In this document: positions 24,492-32,188 of the stretch, piece by piece | How positions within the stretch are numbered: position 1 is the stretch's first letter | Layout: every line of letters starts with the position of its first letter | Origin: Flavobacterium hydrophilum | GTDB lineage: Bacteria; Bacteroidota; Bacteroidia; Flavobacteriales; Flavobacteriaceae | Direction: 5' to 3' | DNA length: 64,000 nucleotides | NCBI RefSeq assembly: GCF_003202405.1 | Contig: NZ_QJHL01000004.1 | Span: 496,001 to 560,000, forward strand | Made by a program: the position numbers and the translations under genes | The notes under the pieces: model-generated | What the model saw: the letters and a program-made list of their open reading frames with translations, nothing else | Databases searched by the model: none | What the model was told of the DNA's origin: nothing

Positions 24492-25760
24492 TTAGTTTTT
24501 AGAATATACCAAATGCTGAAAGTCAGGATCAACTAAGTTTAATTTGCTAAGATGTTCTTCGGAGTGAAGCTCACAGCTTTCCAAAAGTTCTGTTTTTTCT
24601 TTATGTGCCAAAGCAATTTCGGTATTTATGGCCTGAAACCATCCTTCTTTGTATTGATGATGATAATGCAGGTATTCTTTTACAGGAAATACAAATCCAT
24701 CAATTTTAGACTGGAGTTCTGAAATCCTTCCGTTTGCAGTCACAATCTGCTGTTTGAAATCATTAATCTTATTGATATATTCTGCTTTCAGTTTCTCTAA
24801 ATCAGTCAAATTTTCTTTTTTTCCTCTTATAAAGGCTCTGATTTTATCAATGTTTTCAAACTCTTTCATTACGAAATCAAAAACAAGTCCCCAAATAATA
24901 TAGACTACAAAACCTGCAAAAATGATCATCCAGAATTCGGCTTCACCCAAGGCAATATTTAAGTTGTAAGGAGCAGAATCTGTGGTTTTATTGAATTCAT
25001 AAATCTTTTTTTCGATTTGATACGCTAATAGCGCATCAAATAAAAAGGTGGTGACAAAAAGGGCAATCATTCTGAAAACATTTTTGATACCTTTTCCTTT
25101 TTGTACCATATGGATTACATAGCCTAATCCCATAAAAACAAACGGAATTGTTACGACTAAAACTCCTTCAAGCCAGCTCGCTTTAAAAGAGTTTGTTAAG
25201 GCATCGGCATCAAAAATGGCAGCCGTTAGACTATCATTTGAGAATTCTTTGAAAAATGCAGAATAAGATGCCGAAATGTAAAATACTAAAACATAAAGTG
25301 TAATAGGGAGGAGCAAAAACAAGCCGATATAAAACTGTGCTTTCAAACCTTTGCCATCCTCAATTCCAAATTTATCAGGATTGCGTTTTACTTCGATAAT
25401 TTCATTTTTTATCTGATCTGCAGATTCATTGATATCCTGCTCCTTCTTTTCGTAAATTCCAATTGCAGCTTCACACTTTTTGAGCTCTGTGCGATTCTTT
25501 TCCTGTTCTTCCCTGTAAGGCTGTTTTAGCCTGTCCTGCTCTAATTTTTGCTTTCGGCATTGATCTTCAAAGCTCATATATAAGTTTTGTAAACATGCTT
25601 TTAGTACAATTGGTTTGCCTGTTGCTTTTATTGAAGCAGCGAAACCGCTCTGATAATACGTAATTCTGATTTGTTCTCTGTCTTCTTCATTTTCTTCGAA
25701 AAGGTTAGAAGAAGAATCTGTGGATTTTTTTAAACTAAATAATTGTGAAAGTGTTTTCAT
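24492..25760 (-). CDS. Four-TM membrane protein with flanking coiled coils
   Basis: The 422-residue protein has an N-terminal cytosolic region ending in a long charged coiled coil (residues 60-130). Four membrane helices follow (starting near FYIGLFLLLPITLYVLV, VLVVTIPFVFMGLGYVI, MIALFVTTFLFDALLA and WMIIFAGFVVYIIWGLVF). A second coiled coil (residues 300-360) precedes a C-terminal tail. No enzyme motif is seen. It is coupled to TerB upstream (3-bp gap) and to the VWA gene downstream (4-bp gap), so the three products probably act together at the membrane. Confidence 0.7.
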   Translation of the reverse strand: MKTLSQLFSLKKSTDSSSNLFEENEEDREQIRITYYQSGFAASIKATGKPIVLKACLQNLYMSFEDQCRKQKLEQDRLKQPYREEQEKNRTELKKCEAAIGIYEKKEQDINESADQIKNEIIEVKRNPDKFGIEDGKGLKAQFYIGLFLLLPITLYVLVFYISASYSAFFKEFSNDSLTAAIFDADALTNSFKASWLEGVLVVTIPFVFMGLGYVIHMVQKGKGIKNVFRMIALFVTTFLFDALLAYQIEKKIYEFNKTTDSAPYNLNIALGEAEFWMIIFAGFVVYIIWGLVFDFVMKEFENIDKIRAFIRGKKENLTDLEKLKAEYINKINDFKQQIVTANGRISELQSKIDGFVFPVKEYLHYHHQYKEGWFQAINTEIALAHKEKTELLESCELHSEEHLSKLNLVDPDFQHLVYSKN

Positions 25761-25763
25761 AAC

Positions 25764-26159
25764 TTAAGCGTTTAGTTGACTAATAATTTCTTCTTTACCA
25801 ATGTTTTTCTGGACGCAATCGATCAGATAGTCAGACAAATCATTGATGTTTTCTTCAACGAAATCGAATTTTCTGCAATATTTTCTAAGCATATTCAATT
25901 CGTCATCCGTTACTTTTCCGTCAGCCCAGATAATTCTTGCCAGATCATACAGATACTCAATTTTTGTAGCTAAGGCTTCCGGAACTATAAAATCGGCATT
26001 GACTGGATTTAAAAAGAGCTTGTCAAGTTCTTCTTTTGGAATTCCTCTTTCATCTGCAAAATGATACAGCATTTGAAGTTCCAAAACATCAAAGTGATCA
26101 TCTGATAGTGCCATTTGATATAATCTTAAAAAATGGCTTTTAAGTTCTAGTGTTATCAT
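25764..26159 (-). CDS. TerB-like protein
   Basis: The 131-residue all-helical protein has the TerB pattern: FLRLYQMALSDDHFDVLELQMLYHFADERGI (first acidic D/E cluster) and LYDLARIIWADGKVTDDELNMLRKYC (second cluster, ADGxVxxDE). These acidic loops bind metal in tellurite-resistance TerB proteins. TerB domains often link membrane components to stress or defence modules. It starts 2 bp after the Excalibur gene stop, inside a six-gene run with almost no spacers. Confidence 0.88.
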   Translation of the reverse strand: MITLELKSHFLRLYQMALSDDHFDVLELQMLYHFADERGIPKEELDKLFLNPVNADFIVPEALATKIEYLYDLARIIWADGKVTDDELNMLRKYCRKFDFVEENINDLSDYLIDCVQKNIGKEEIISQLNA

Positions 26160-26161
26160 GT

Positions 26162-26383
26162 TTATTTCTTTAAGTTTTCACAGGCAATACCATCACCGTC
26201 AGAATCTAAGTTTTTGTAGCAGCTTTTATTATTGTCATATGCGGATTGTGCTTGTTCCTGATTTGCGAAATCACCACAAGTTTTTGTTGGACAATCTGAA
26301 TTTGAATCTGATGAACAAGAAATTGAAAATGCTATTACTGTAAAAACTGCAAGTAGAATTATTATAAGTTTATTATGTTTCAT
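26162..26383 (-). CDS. Excalibur calcium-binding domain lipoprotein
   Basis: The 73-residue protein starts at ATG 26383. A lipobox SISC sits at about residue 22. The mature part is a single Excalibur domain, CGDFANQEQAQSAY followed by NLDSDGDGIACE, with the DxDxDG calcium-binding loop and paired cysteines. Such domains occur on surface proteins and nucleases. The start overlaps the DUF4236 stop by 4 bp (ATGA). Confidence 0.9.
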   Translation of the reverse strand: MKHNKLIIILLAVFTVIAFSISCSSDSNSDCPTKTCGDFANQEQAQSAYDNNKSCYKNLDSDGDGIACENLKK

Positions 26384-26604
26384 TTTATTTGATAAATTAA
26401 AAATGTTAAAAGTCCTGTGAATATGAATAGTACAAAACATCCGCTATTTTGGTATTTTAATCCAGGGATGCCTGTTTTTACAGAATAGCCGGATTTGCTA
26501 AATGTTCCCATCTTTGTTCTTAAACTTGGAGAAATCCCGGATTTACTAACATTTAATCCGAGTCCGCCTCCAAGCTTAATTCTTTTTTGAAATCGAAAGC
26601 CCAT
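26380..26604 (-). CDS. DUF4236 small protein with C-terminal membrane helix
   Basis: The 74-residue protein opens with MGFRFQKRIKLGGGLGLNVS, continues KSGISPSLRT and later has TGIPGLKYQ, the signature of DUF4236. A hydrophobic C-terminal helix (about residues 56-72) follows. The DUF's function is unknown. It is usually a domain fused to or near membrane and stress-related genes. It is second in the operon, 6 bp after the Cys-rich gene. Confidence 0.85.
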   Translation of the reverse strand: MGFRFQKRIKLGGGLGLNVSKSGISPSLRTKMGTFSKSGYSVKTGIPGLKYQNSGCFVLFIFTGLLTFLIYQIK

Positions 26605-26610
26605 GACAGA

Positions 26611-26811
26611 TTAGCTTGTATGACAGGCACTGCAACAAGTTTTGCAGCCGTTTGATTTGGAATACGTTTTTTTTGCTTCTGTAACAGCTGGTTTACAATC
26701 TGAAAATTGCCCCAGAGATTTTCTGTTTGATGGTAAATAGATACAGTCTGAAGTATGAACTTCATGATCTCCATTTAATTGGGCATTGTTGTTTACATAA
26801 TAATTTTTCAT
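26611..26811 (-). CDS. Small cysteine-rich protein, first gene of six-gene operon
   Basis: The 66-residue cytosolic protein begins MKNYYVNNNAQLNGDHEVH and carries H and C pairs: HTSDCIYLP, SDCKPAVTEAKKTY and a C-terminal GCKTCCSACHTS. The pattern suggests a metal-binding knuckle. I recall near-identical small proteins in accessory regions of various bacteria, of unknown function. A TAAGTTTG box 29 bp upstream probably drives the whole operon. Confidence 0.75.
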   Translation of the reverse strand: MKNYYVNNNAQLNGDHEVHTSDCIYLPSNRKSLGQFSDCKPAVTEAKKTYSKSNGCKTCCSACHTS

Positions 26812-26840
26812 GGTGTTAAATTTTAATTGATTTGATATTT

Positions 26841-26848
26841 CAAACTTA
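26841..26848 (-). promoter_or_regulatory. Promoter -7 box of the TerB/VWA operon
   Basis: TAAGTTTG on the minus strand fits TAnnTTTG exactly, 29 bp before the first ATG (26811). No convincing TTG at -33 was found. Confidence 0.5.
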
Positions 26849-26910
26849 AACCTATTTTAAATCAGTGTTTTACGGAAAACCATAATCCGTAAATTTTAAA
26901 TTTAGGAAAT

Positions 26911-26933
26911 AAAAAAAGCCCCCGAAGGAGCTT
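26911..26933 (-). terminator. Terminator of the two-component operon
   Basis: Minus-strand AAGCTCC-TTCG-GGGGGCTT forms a stem with a TTCG tetraloop and is followed by seven T, 22 bp past the response-regulator stop. Confidence 0.85.
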
Positions 26934-26954
26934 AAAAAGTAAAATAATGAAGAA

Positions 26955-27623
26955 TTAAATAATCCCCATATCTTTTGTAATCGAAACCAAATGAACGGTA
27001 TTATTTGCTTTAAAAAAGTCCTTGAGTTTAGAGAGTCTTTTTTCGATGGCGCTTTTGCTGTTGGGTTTGATATCGGTACTTTTAAAAATTTCTATGATTT
27101 CATCCTGCGAGGTACCGGCAGATAAATATTTTAAAATTTTAATATCGACATCATCCATTTCGTAGTTGTTTTTTTCCTGTAGTGCAGAAGCCACTTCCGG
27201 AGAAATAAATTTTTGATCCGATGTCGAAATGAGATGAATCGCTTTCTTTAGTTCTTCAATACTGTTTAGGCCTTTGAGCACAAAACCATCAATTTGAGCA
27301 TCATCAAAAAGAGATTTTATACGATAGTTTTTATCTTCGACAGAATACGCTATGATTTTAATGGCGGGCTGTAATTCACGAACTTTTTGAATGAGTTCGT
27401 CGCCACTGGTAATTTTTACTTCTCTGTGATCTGTTTTAAATGAAAGATCGCTGATCAATAAATCATACGGTTCATTTTGATGGATTGCAGCACGCATTTT
27501 TAGAAACGCTTCATCACAATATTTAGAATGTTGAAAATTGACAATCTCCAAATCTTTCAGGACTTGCTGAATTCCTAAATTCATAGCATCAAGGTCTTCG
27601 GCTATTATTACTTTTTTAAACAT
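26955..27623 (-). CDS. Response regulator, NarL/LuxR-like
   Basis: The 222-residue protein has a receiver domain at residues 1-120 (VIIAEDLDAMN acidic pocket; phospho-acceptor Asp in YDLLISDLSFK; later IKIIAYSVEDKNYR). The C-terminal helix-turn-helix reads KILKYLSAGTSQDEIIEIF and continues to SAIEKRLSKLKDFF. The HTH is a diverged LuxR type. The gene starts 6 bp after the kinase gene ends, so the two form one cognate pair. Targets are unknown. Confidence 0.9.
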   Translation of the reverse strand: MFKKVIIAEDLDAMNLGIQQVLKDLEIVNFQHSKYCDEAFLKMRAAIHQNEPYDLLISDLSFKTDHREVKITSGDELIQKVRELQPAIKIIAYSVEDKNYRIKSLFDDAQIDGFVLKGLNSIEELKKAIHLISTSDQKFISPEVASALQEKNNYEMDDVDIKILKYLSAGTSQDEIIEIFKSTDIKPNSKSAIEKRLSKLKDFFKANNTVHLVSITKDMGII

Positions 27624-27629
27624 AGGCTT

Positions 27630-29339
27630 TTATTTGGGCAGTGTTATTTTTGCTTTAAAACCTTTATCAGGCTGAGTGTCAAAAGTAATAGTTCCTTTTG
27701 TGGCCAGAATACGGTTTTCCATATTTTGTAAACCATTTTTTATAATTTTTGATTTGTCACAGCCTTTTCCGTTATCTGTATAATCTATAATTACGGAATT
27801 TAATTTACTGTCAAATTTTATAACGACCAAACGAGCCTCGCTATGTTTTTTCATGTTGACCATTAATTCCTGCAATACTCGGTAGATAGTAACCTTTTTT
27901 TCGTATTCAATGCTATCCCAGTTTACCTTTTCAATATTTGTAATAATGACATTTGTAATGCTGCTATTATAAGTCGAAAGCATTTCTTTTAAATTAACAG
28001 AATAATTGGATCCCGTGTCTACGTTGCTATTCTCTCTCGAAATACCGCGAACCCGGGAATAAATATGATTAAGTTTTTGCAATAGGGTTTCTTTACTGTT
28101 TTCAGAAGTTAAAGGCTGGGTTTGTGTGTAAGTAATAGCATGAAAAACATCATTTGCCAGTTCGTCGTGAATATCTTTGGCAATTCTGGTTTCAGTGGCA
28201 TAAGCTGTTTTGAATTCTACAAGCCGGGTTTTGTTTTGATGCCGCTTTATTAAATAAGCGATTAAACAGAAAAGAGAAGCGATGCCTATTGTCAAAAAGA
28301 TTCTTTGATATTCAGCTTTTTGAAGTGCCAATGAATCTTCTGCTTTTTCTAAGCGCAGTTTTTGATTTTCATCTTTTTCTTTTTTAGAATCGTATTTTAT
28401 TTTGGCAAATTTGTTCTTATAATTATTGCGAATTTTAATAATACTGTCATTGAGGAAAACATATTTTTGGGCATATTCTCCAGTTTTTGTTCCAGAATCA
28501 TTAGAAATTATAAAAGACAGTGCCTTTAAGCGTTCATCTATACTATTAAATTTTGTAGCAATTTGATAAGCAGATTCGGCATATTGATTCGAATTTTCAG
28601 GTTCTGTATTTGAATAATATTCGGCTAAATGTAAATTGCTTTCAATACTTCCATAAAGATCTTCATTTTGTTCTCTCATTTTGTAACCTTCATTCATTAA
28701 TAAAAGTCCTTTTTTATTCAGTCCTTTTTTGAAATAAGCATAACCTAAATTGTCTAAAACTCTTGCTTTGTTACTTTTAAGAAATTTATTGTCTAATGTT
28801 TTTGTGTGAATGATACGCTCTAAAAGACTAATTGCTTTGTCATATTTCTTTTGAAGAATATATACAACTGCAATATTATTTAGGGCACCTAATTTTGAAA
28901 CGGGATCGGAACAATCTTTTAAGGCTTGTTCATAATAATAAATGGCATCGGTGTAGATTGAAAGTTCTTTGTCAGCAATACCAAAAAAATTATTGATGGA
29001 AGCACTGTAAATGTCTTTCTTTTTAATCAGAGGTAAGGCTTCAGTGAGGGTTTCTTTGCTTCCATAATAATCACCATTTATTTGCTGAATGGTAGCCATT
29101 TGAATAAGAATGTAAATAACGTTGGCGGTGTCTTTTAAGGTTTCATATGCTATTTTAGATTTATTAAAATGATAAAAAGCAAAATTGAATTTTTTTTTCT
29201 CAAAATTTTCTATTGCTTTTTCTTTGAAACTTATAGCTTCTTTTTTTATAGGTGATTTATTAACAGTAATAATTGTCTCTTCCTTACAAGAAAAAAGAAA
29301 AAGAAAAATAATGAAACAAAAAAACGGGGACCGTAGCAT
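27630..29339 (-). CDS. TPR-containing lipoprotein sensor histidine kinase (HisKA_3 type)
   Basis: The 569-residue protein starts at ATG 29339; an earlier alternative start at 29366 is less likely. It has a lipoprotein-like signal ending FLFLFSC. About seven TPR-type repeats (residues 40-290) form a periplasmic sensor, followed by one membrane helix (FLTIGIASLFCLIAYLI). The kinase has the phospho-accepting histidine in AKDIHDELANDVF and an HATPase domain with VLQELMVNMKKHS (N box) and IDYTDNGKGCD (G1). Combining a lipobox with a later TM helix is common in Bacteroidota TPR kinases. A 52-residue secreted peptide gene lies 56 bp upstream in the same direction. Confidence 0.9.
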   Translation of the reverse strand: MLRSPFFCFIIFLFLFSCKEETIITVNKSPIKKEAISFKEKAIENFEKKKFNFAFYHFNKSKIAYETLKDTANVIYILIQMATIQQINGDYYGSKETLTEALPLIKKKDIYSASINNFFGIADKELSIYTDAIYYYEQALKDCSDPVSKLGALNNIAVVYILQKKYDKAISLLERIIHTKTLDNKFLKSNKARVLDNLGYAYFKKGLNKKGLLLMNEGYKMREQNEDLYGSIESNLHLAEYYSNTEPENSNQYAESAYQIATKFNSIDERLKALSFIISNDSGTKTGEYAQKYVFLNDSIIKIRNNYKNKFAKIKYDSKKEKDENQKLRLEKAEDSLALQKAEYQRIFLTIGIASLFCLIAYLIKRHQNKTRLVEFKTAYATETRIAKDIHDELANDVFHAITYTQTQPLTSENSKETLLQKLNHIYSRVRGISRENSNVDTGSNYSVNLKEMLSTYNSSITNVIITNIEKVNWDSIEYEKKVTIYRVLQELMVNMKKHSEARLVVIKFDSKLNSVIIDYTDNGKGCDKSKIIKNGLQNMENRILATKGTITFDTQPDKGFKAKITLPK

Positions 29340-29395
29340 AAAACTTACTTTCCCCGAATTTAACAATAAATTATAGATTAATGATTATTTGAATA

Positions 29396-29554
29396 CTATT
29401 TTGGTGGAGGTACCACAATAACCTGATCACCTGGGCCTTCGGCATAAGTTGCCATTTCTTTTTTGATAATCTGAGTTTCAAATGTATCTGTAATCGAGGA
29501 AAACAGATTAGTAGACAATAGCGCAAACGCTCCCAATAAAAATAAATTTTTCAT
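29396..29554 (-). CDS. Small secreted peptide, 52 residues
   Basis: A complete small open frame begins at ATG 29554: MKNLFLLGAFALLSTNLFSS is a convincing Sec signal peptide, and the mature part is about 30 residues ending EGPGDQVIVVPPPK. No family is recognised. It lies 56 bp before the TPR histidine kinase in the same direction, with no terminator in between, so it is probably co-transcribed with the kinase and response regulator. A signalling or sensed peptide is an attractive but unproven idea. Confidence 0.65.
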   Translation of the reverse strand: MKNLFLLGAFALLSTNLFSSITDTFETQIIKKEMATYAEGPGDQVIVVPPPK

Positions 29555-29580
29555 GTTTTTGGATTTAAAAAATTGACATG

Positions 29581-29711
29581 GGTATTGCTGTCCGGAACTT
29601 TTCCGGATCTTGTTTTCAATACCAAATTGTGTTTGGGAAGTGAAGTGCGCAGAACAGTAAGATTTTATCTATACTTCCCGGATAAATTCCGTCTTACGGT
29701 TTTCCGCACTT
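29581..29711. repeat. Two adjacent nested hairpins
   Basis: The first hairpin has outer arms GGTATTG (29581-29587) and CAATACC (29617-29623), enclosing TCCGGAA (29591-29597) and TTCCGGA (29601-29607). The second has outer arms AAGTGCG (29643-29649) and CGCACTT (29705-29711), with inner GTAAGA / TCTTAC. On the minus strand they would lie in the leader of the secreted-peptide gene. They may form RNA structure or bind a regulator. Confidence 0.65.
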
Positions 29712-29729
29712 TTAATTGAACTAGTTTTG

Positions 29730-29737
29730 TACATTTG
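29730..29737 (+). promoter_or_regulatory. Plus-strand -7 promoter box
   Basis: TACATTTG matches TAnnTTTG. It lies 175 bp before ATG 29913, so the message would have a long leader. No well-spaced TTG -33 element was identified. Confidence 0.4.
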
Positions 29738-29912
29738 TTTTGACCTGCAGATCAAAACGTTAACTGATTCTGATGAGGCAAAGTAACAACCATTGAAAAG
29801 CTAAATTGATATGGAATTCCGGGACGTCCTGAAAAGTCTTTTTGAATCCAATAAATACCTGAGAAGTCCCGAGAAATCCTAAGTTGGCCTGAAAAAAAAA
29901 ATATAAAAAGAG

Positions 29913-30872
29913 ATGCCTATGCTTAACAATACTTTAAATGAAGATGATTATAAAGAAGCAGTTAGAAGTAAATATGAGAAAGAAAAGGACGGTATTTATT
30001 CTAATTATTTAGGTACTCCTTCACAAGCAAATCTGAGGGATTTATGTTGGAAAATTTTTAAATCTGGTAATACATCAGAAGATGATTTAGCAGTATATAA
30101 TGACTTTTTTAAATTTGAGTTTGATGGGAAAAATGAAAATACTTCTCCCAGTTATACCAATAGTTTTAAAAAACTGGGAAAATTTTTTAGAAGAGAAACG
30201 AAACCAGCAAAAATTGATACTATAAATTTTGCCGCAGTTTTAGTTGATTTTGAATTTAGACCTTTTGGGAAGTTTAAAAAATATTACAATAATGATCAAA
30301 AAAATAGCGAAGAAGAAAATTTGATGGATGAACCAAAAGCTGTTGTTGAACCTGAACTAGAAAGAAGTGTTATAAATGATGTTGATAGGTCACAGCCAAA
30401 TAATTTGAATGATGAAATAGGTTTTATAAAAAATCCTGAATCATTAAATTTTGTCGGTAATGTTAAGAGTAAATTTTTTGAAAAACTATTTAAAAAATCA
30501 AAGTCTACTATAATAATTACTTTGGTTATGTTTTTTCTAATAGGCGGAGTAATCTATTTCGCCTTTATCAAGAAACATTGTATGCAATGGTCAGGCGATC
30601 ATTATGAAGAAGTCAGCTGTGATTTGGAAGTTCAGGGAATAGGAACGTACATTTCTGTTGAACCTTTGGATGAAAGAGTAATTCATCTTAAAAAAATTAA
30701 GGTTTCGGATACAACTACTTTTTTTAAAAATGGAGAAGCAATCATATGGTATGCAAAAGTGGGTGATCGTGTAGAATTTTTTACCACACATGGCAGGCAT
30801 CCTGAGAATAATAAACCCTTAAAGCCGGTAACTCAGTATATTATTGATAAATATGTTAAACAGAAGGAATAG
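29913..30872 (+). CDS. Single-TM hypothetical protein
   Basis: The 319-residue protein has a cytosolic N-terminal part (residues 1-195), a basic linker (KLFKKSKS), one membrane helix at about residues 197-217 (TIIITLVMFFLIGGVIYFAF) and a C-terminal external domain of about 100 residues (from KKHCMQWSGDHYEEVSCDL). The C-terminal region has several paired charged and aromatic residues and two cysteines. I recall similar proteins in Flavobacterium but no function. Two ATGs (29913 and 29919) are possible starts. Confidence 0.7.
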   Translation: MPMLNNTLNEDDYKEAVRSKYEKEKDGIYSNYLGTPSQANLRDLCWKIFKSGNTSEDDLAVYNDFFKFEFDGKNENTSPSYTNSFKKLGKFFRRETKPAKIDTINFAAVLVDFEFRPFGKFKKYYNNDQKNSEEENLMDEPKAVVEPELERSVINDVDRSQPNNLNDEIGFIKNPESLNFVGNVKSKFFEKLFKKSKSTIIITLVMFFLIGGVIYFAFIKKHCMQWSGDHYEEVSCDLEVQGIGTYISVEPLDERVIHLKKIKVSDTTTFFKNGEAIIWYAKVGDRVEFFTTHGRHPENNKPLKPVTQYIIDKYVKQKE

Positions 30873-31032
30873 TGTTTTGTTGGTTTATTCTCTGATAATT
30901 TAACATAAAATTACGATTTAATCAGATAAACGGCAATTATGTAAGTTATTTTTGAAATTATGAAACTGATTTGAGTGTCATGAATGTAAATTCGTAATTA
31001 TAAAATCAAATTTAATTTTAAAAACAACAAAC

Positions 31033-31458
31033 ATGAAAACGAGAAATTTTTTATACGTATTAACACTAAGTTTTGGATTATTAGCAGCTACATCTTGTAG
31101 CAATGAAGATAATGAAGGAGAAACAGTCGTGCCAATCCAGGGAACATATGAGCTAAGCAAGGTAGGAACAGCAGATGCTAATGGAAATAATGAGGTATTA
31201 GTTGATGCTCCGCAAAATGCAGCAGGATGTAGTAAAGATTATTTAGAACTAAAATTGAGCAATGTTGCAGTTATGGGAGATTATAGCGGTGAGAGCTGTA
31301 ACAAAACAGAAACAACGGGAACTTATGTAAGATCTCATAATGATTTAACCATTACTGTTGGTACTACAGCTACAACAAGCGATATCATGAATCTTACTAA
31401 CAAAGAACTAAAATTAAAAGATAAAGTTACTGGTATAATTACAGTTTATACAAGATAA
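31033..31458 (+). CDS. Lipocalin-like lipoprotein
   Basis: The 141-residue protein has a lipoprotein signal with lipobox AATSC (cysteine at about residue 22). A beta-strand-rich body opens VPIQGTYELSKVG and contains LELKLSN, GTYVRSHNDLTITVG and LKLKDKVTG, the pattern of the short lipocalin-like family common in Flavobacteria (its members bind unknown ligands in the periplasm or outer membrane). Two cysteines (in AAGCSKDY and ESCNK) may pair. A terminator follows. Confidence 0.75.
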   Translation: MKTRNFLYVLTLSFGLLAATSCSNEDNEGETVVPIQGTYELSKVGTADANGNNEVLVDAPQNAAGCSKDYLELKLSNVAVMGDYSGESCNKTETTGTYVRSHNDLTITVGTTATTSDIMNLTNKELKLKDKVTGIITVYTR

Positions 31459-31502
31459 TAATATCTAATTAAATATCTGATTCTGCCTGAATTGGATTTG
31501 AA

Positions 31503-31541
31503 AACGGAAATGACTAATATGAGTTATTTCCGTTTTTTTAT
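31503..31541 (+). terminator. Rho-independent terminator
   Basis: The stem AACGGAAAT / ATTTCCGTT is followed by seven T, 44 bp after the lipocalin-like gene. Confidence 0.85.
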
Positions 31542-31667
31542 TCATAAAACTATGCATACTAAAATTATCGGATGGTGAGAATATTTTTATGCGAGAAATG
31601 AGTGATTTAAAATAAACGGATTTTGATTATATTTAGTCAAGGTTTTGATAACTAAAAACAGTAAATC

Positions 31668-32078
31668 ATGGAACATCAAAAAAATAAAACAGAAAGTTTA
31701 GAACCAAAAGTAACAGGCATTGGCGGAATTTTCTTTTTCTCAGACAATCCAAAGGACACGAAAGACTGGTATGCTAAAAATTTAGGTTTTGAAATCAGTG
31801 AGTGGGGTACTTCGAGTTTTGAATCCAGAAATATACTCAAGCCGGATGAAGTAGAATCTCTTCAGTGGAGTCCTTTCCAAAGAGGAGATGAGTATTTTTC
31901 TCCGTCCAAAAAAGATTTTATGATCAATTACCGTGTCCAGAATATTGAAGGTTTGTTGACTCAACTGAAAGAAAACGGAGTCACCATACTTGATGACATT
32001 GTAACTTATGATTATGGTAAATTTGTGCACATTATGGATGCTGAAGGCAATAAACTTGAACTATGGGAACCTGCATAG
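31668..32078 (+). CDS. VOC-family (glyoxalase/bleomycin resistance-like) protein
   Basis: The 136-residue protein has a beta-alpha-beta-beta-beta vicinal-oxygen-chelate fold: GIGGIFFFSDNPKDTKDWYAKNLGFEIS opens the first module, and VHIMDAEGNKLELWEP is the classic final strand with its Glu metal ligand. VOC members include glyoxalases, dioxygenases and resistance proteins. The substrate is unknown. Confidence 0.93.
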   Translation: MEHQKNKTESLEPKVTGIGGIFFFSDNPKDTKDWYAKNLGFEISEWGTSSFESRNILKPDEVESLQWSPFQRGDEYFSPSKKDFMINYRVQNIEGLLTQLKENGVTILDDIVTYDYGKFVHIMDAEGNKLELWEPA

Positions 32079-32130
32079 TAAAAAAGTATCATTAAATTAA
32101 TGGAGCTATTTGCCTCATATAAAAAATTTA

Positions 32131-32165
32131 AAAACCTCTCAAAATTTATTCTGAGAGGTTTTTTA
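32131..32165. terminator. Convergent-gene terminator
   Basis: AAAACCTCTCA and TGAGAGGTTTTTT form a stem with A and T runs on both sides, placed between the convergent VOC and PorP/SprF genes. It can stop transcription from either direction. Confidence 0.85.
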
Positions 32166-32188
32166 TATCCAAACAGATCGTTTGGTAA

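Larger units (their letters stand above)
29555..29912. other. 358-bp divergent intergenic region
   Basis: This region separates the secreted-peptide/two-component operon (minus) from a plus-strand gene. It holds two adjacent hairpins (29581-29711), a plus-strand -7 box at 29730-29737 and a stretch of loosely repeated words around GTCCTGAAAAGTC, GAAGTCCCGAGAAATCC and GGCCTGAAAA (29826-29895) with no clear function. No further coding frame was convincing. Confidence 0.6.
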
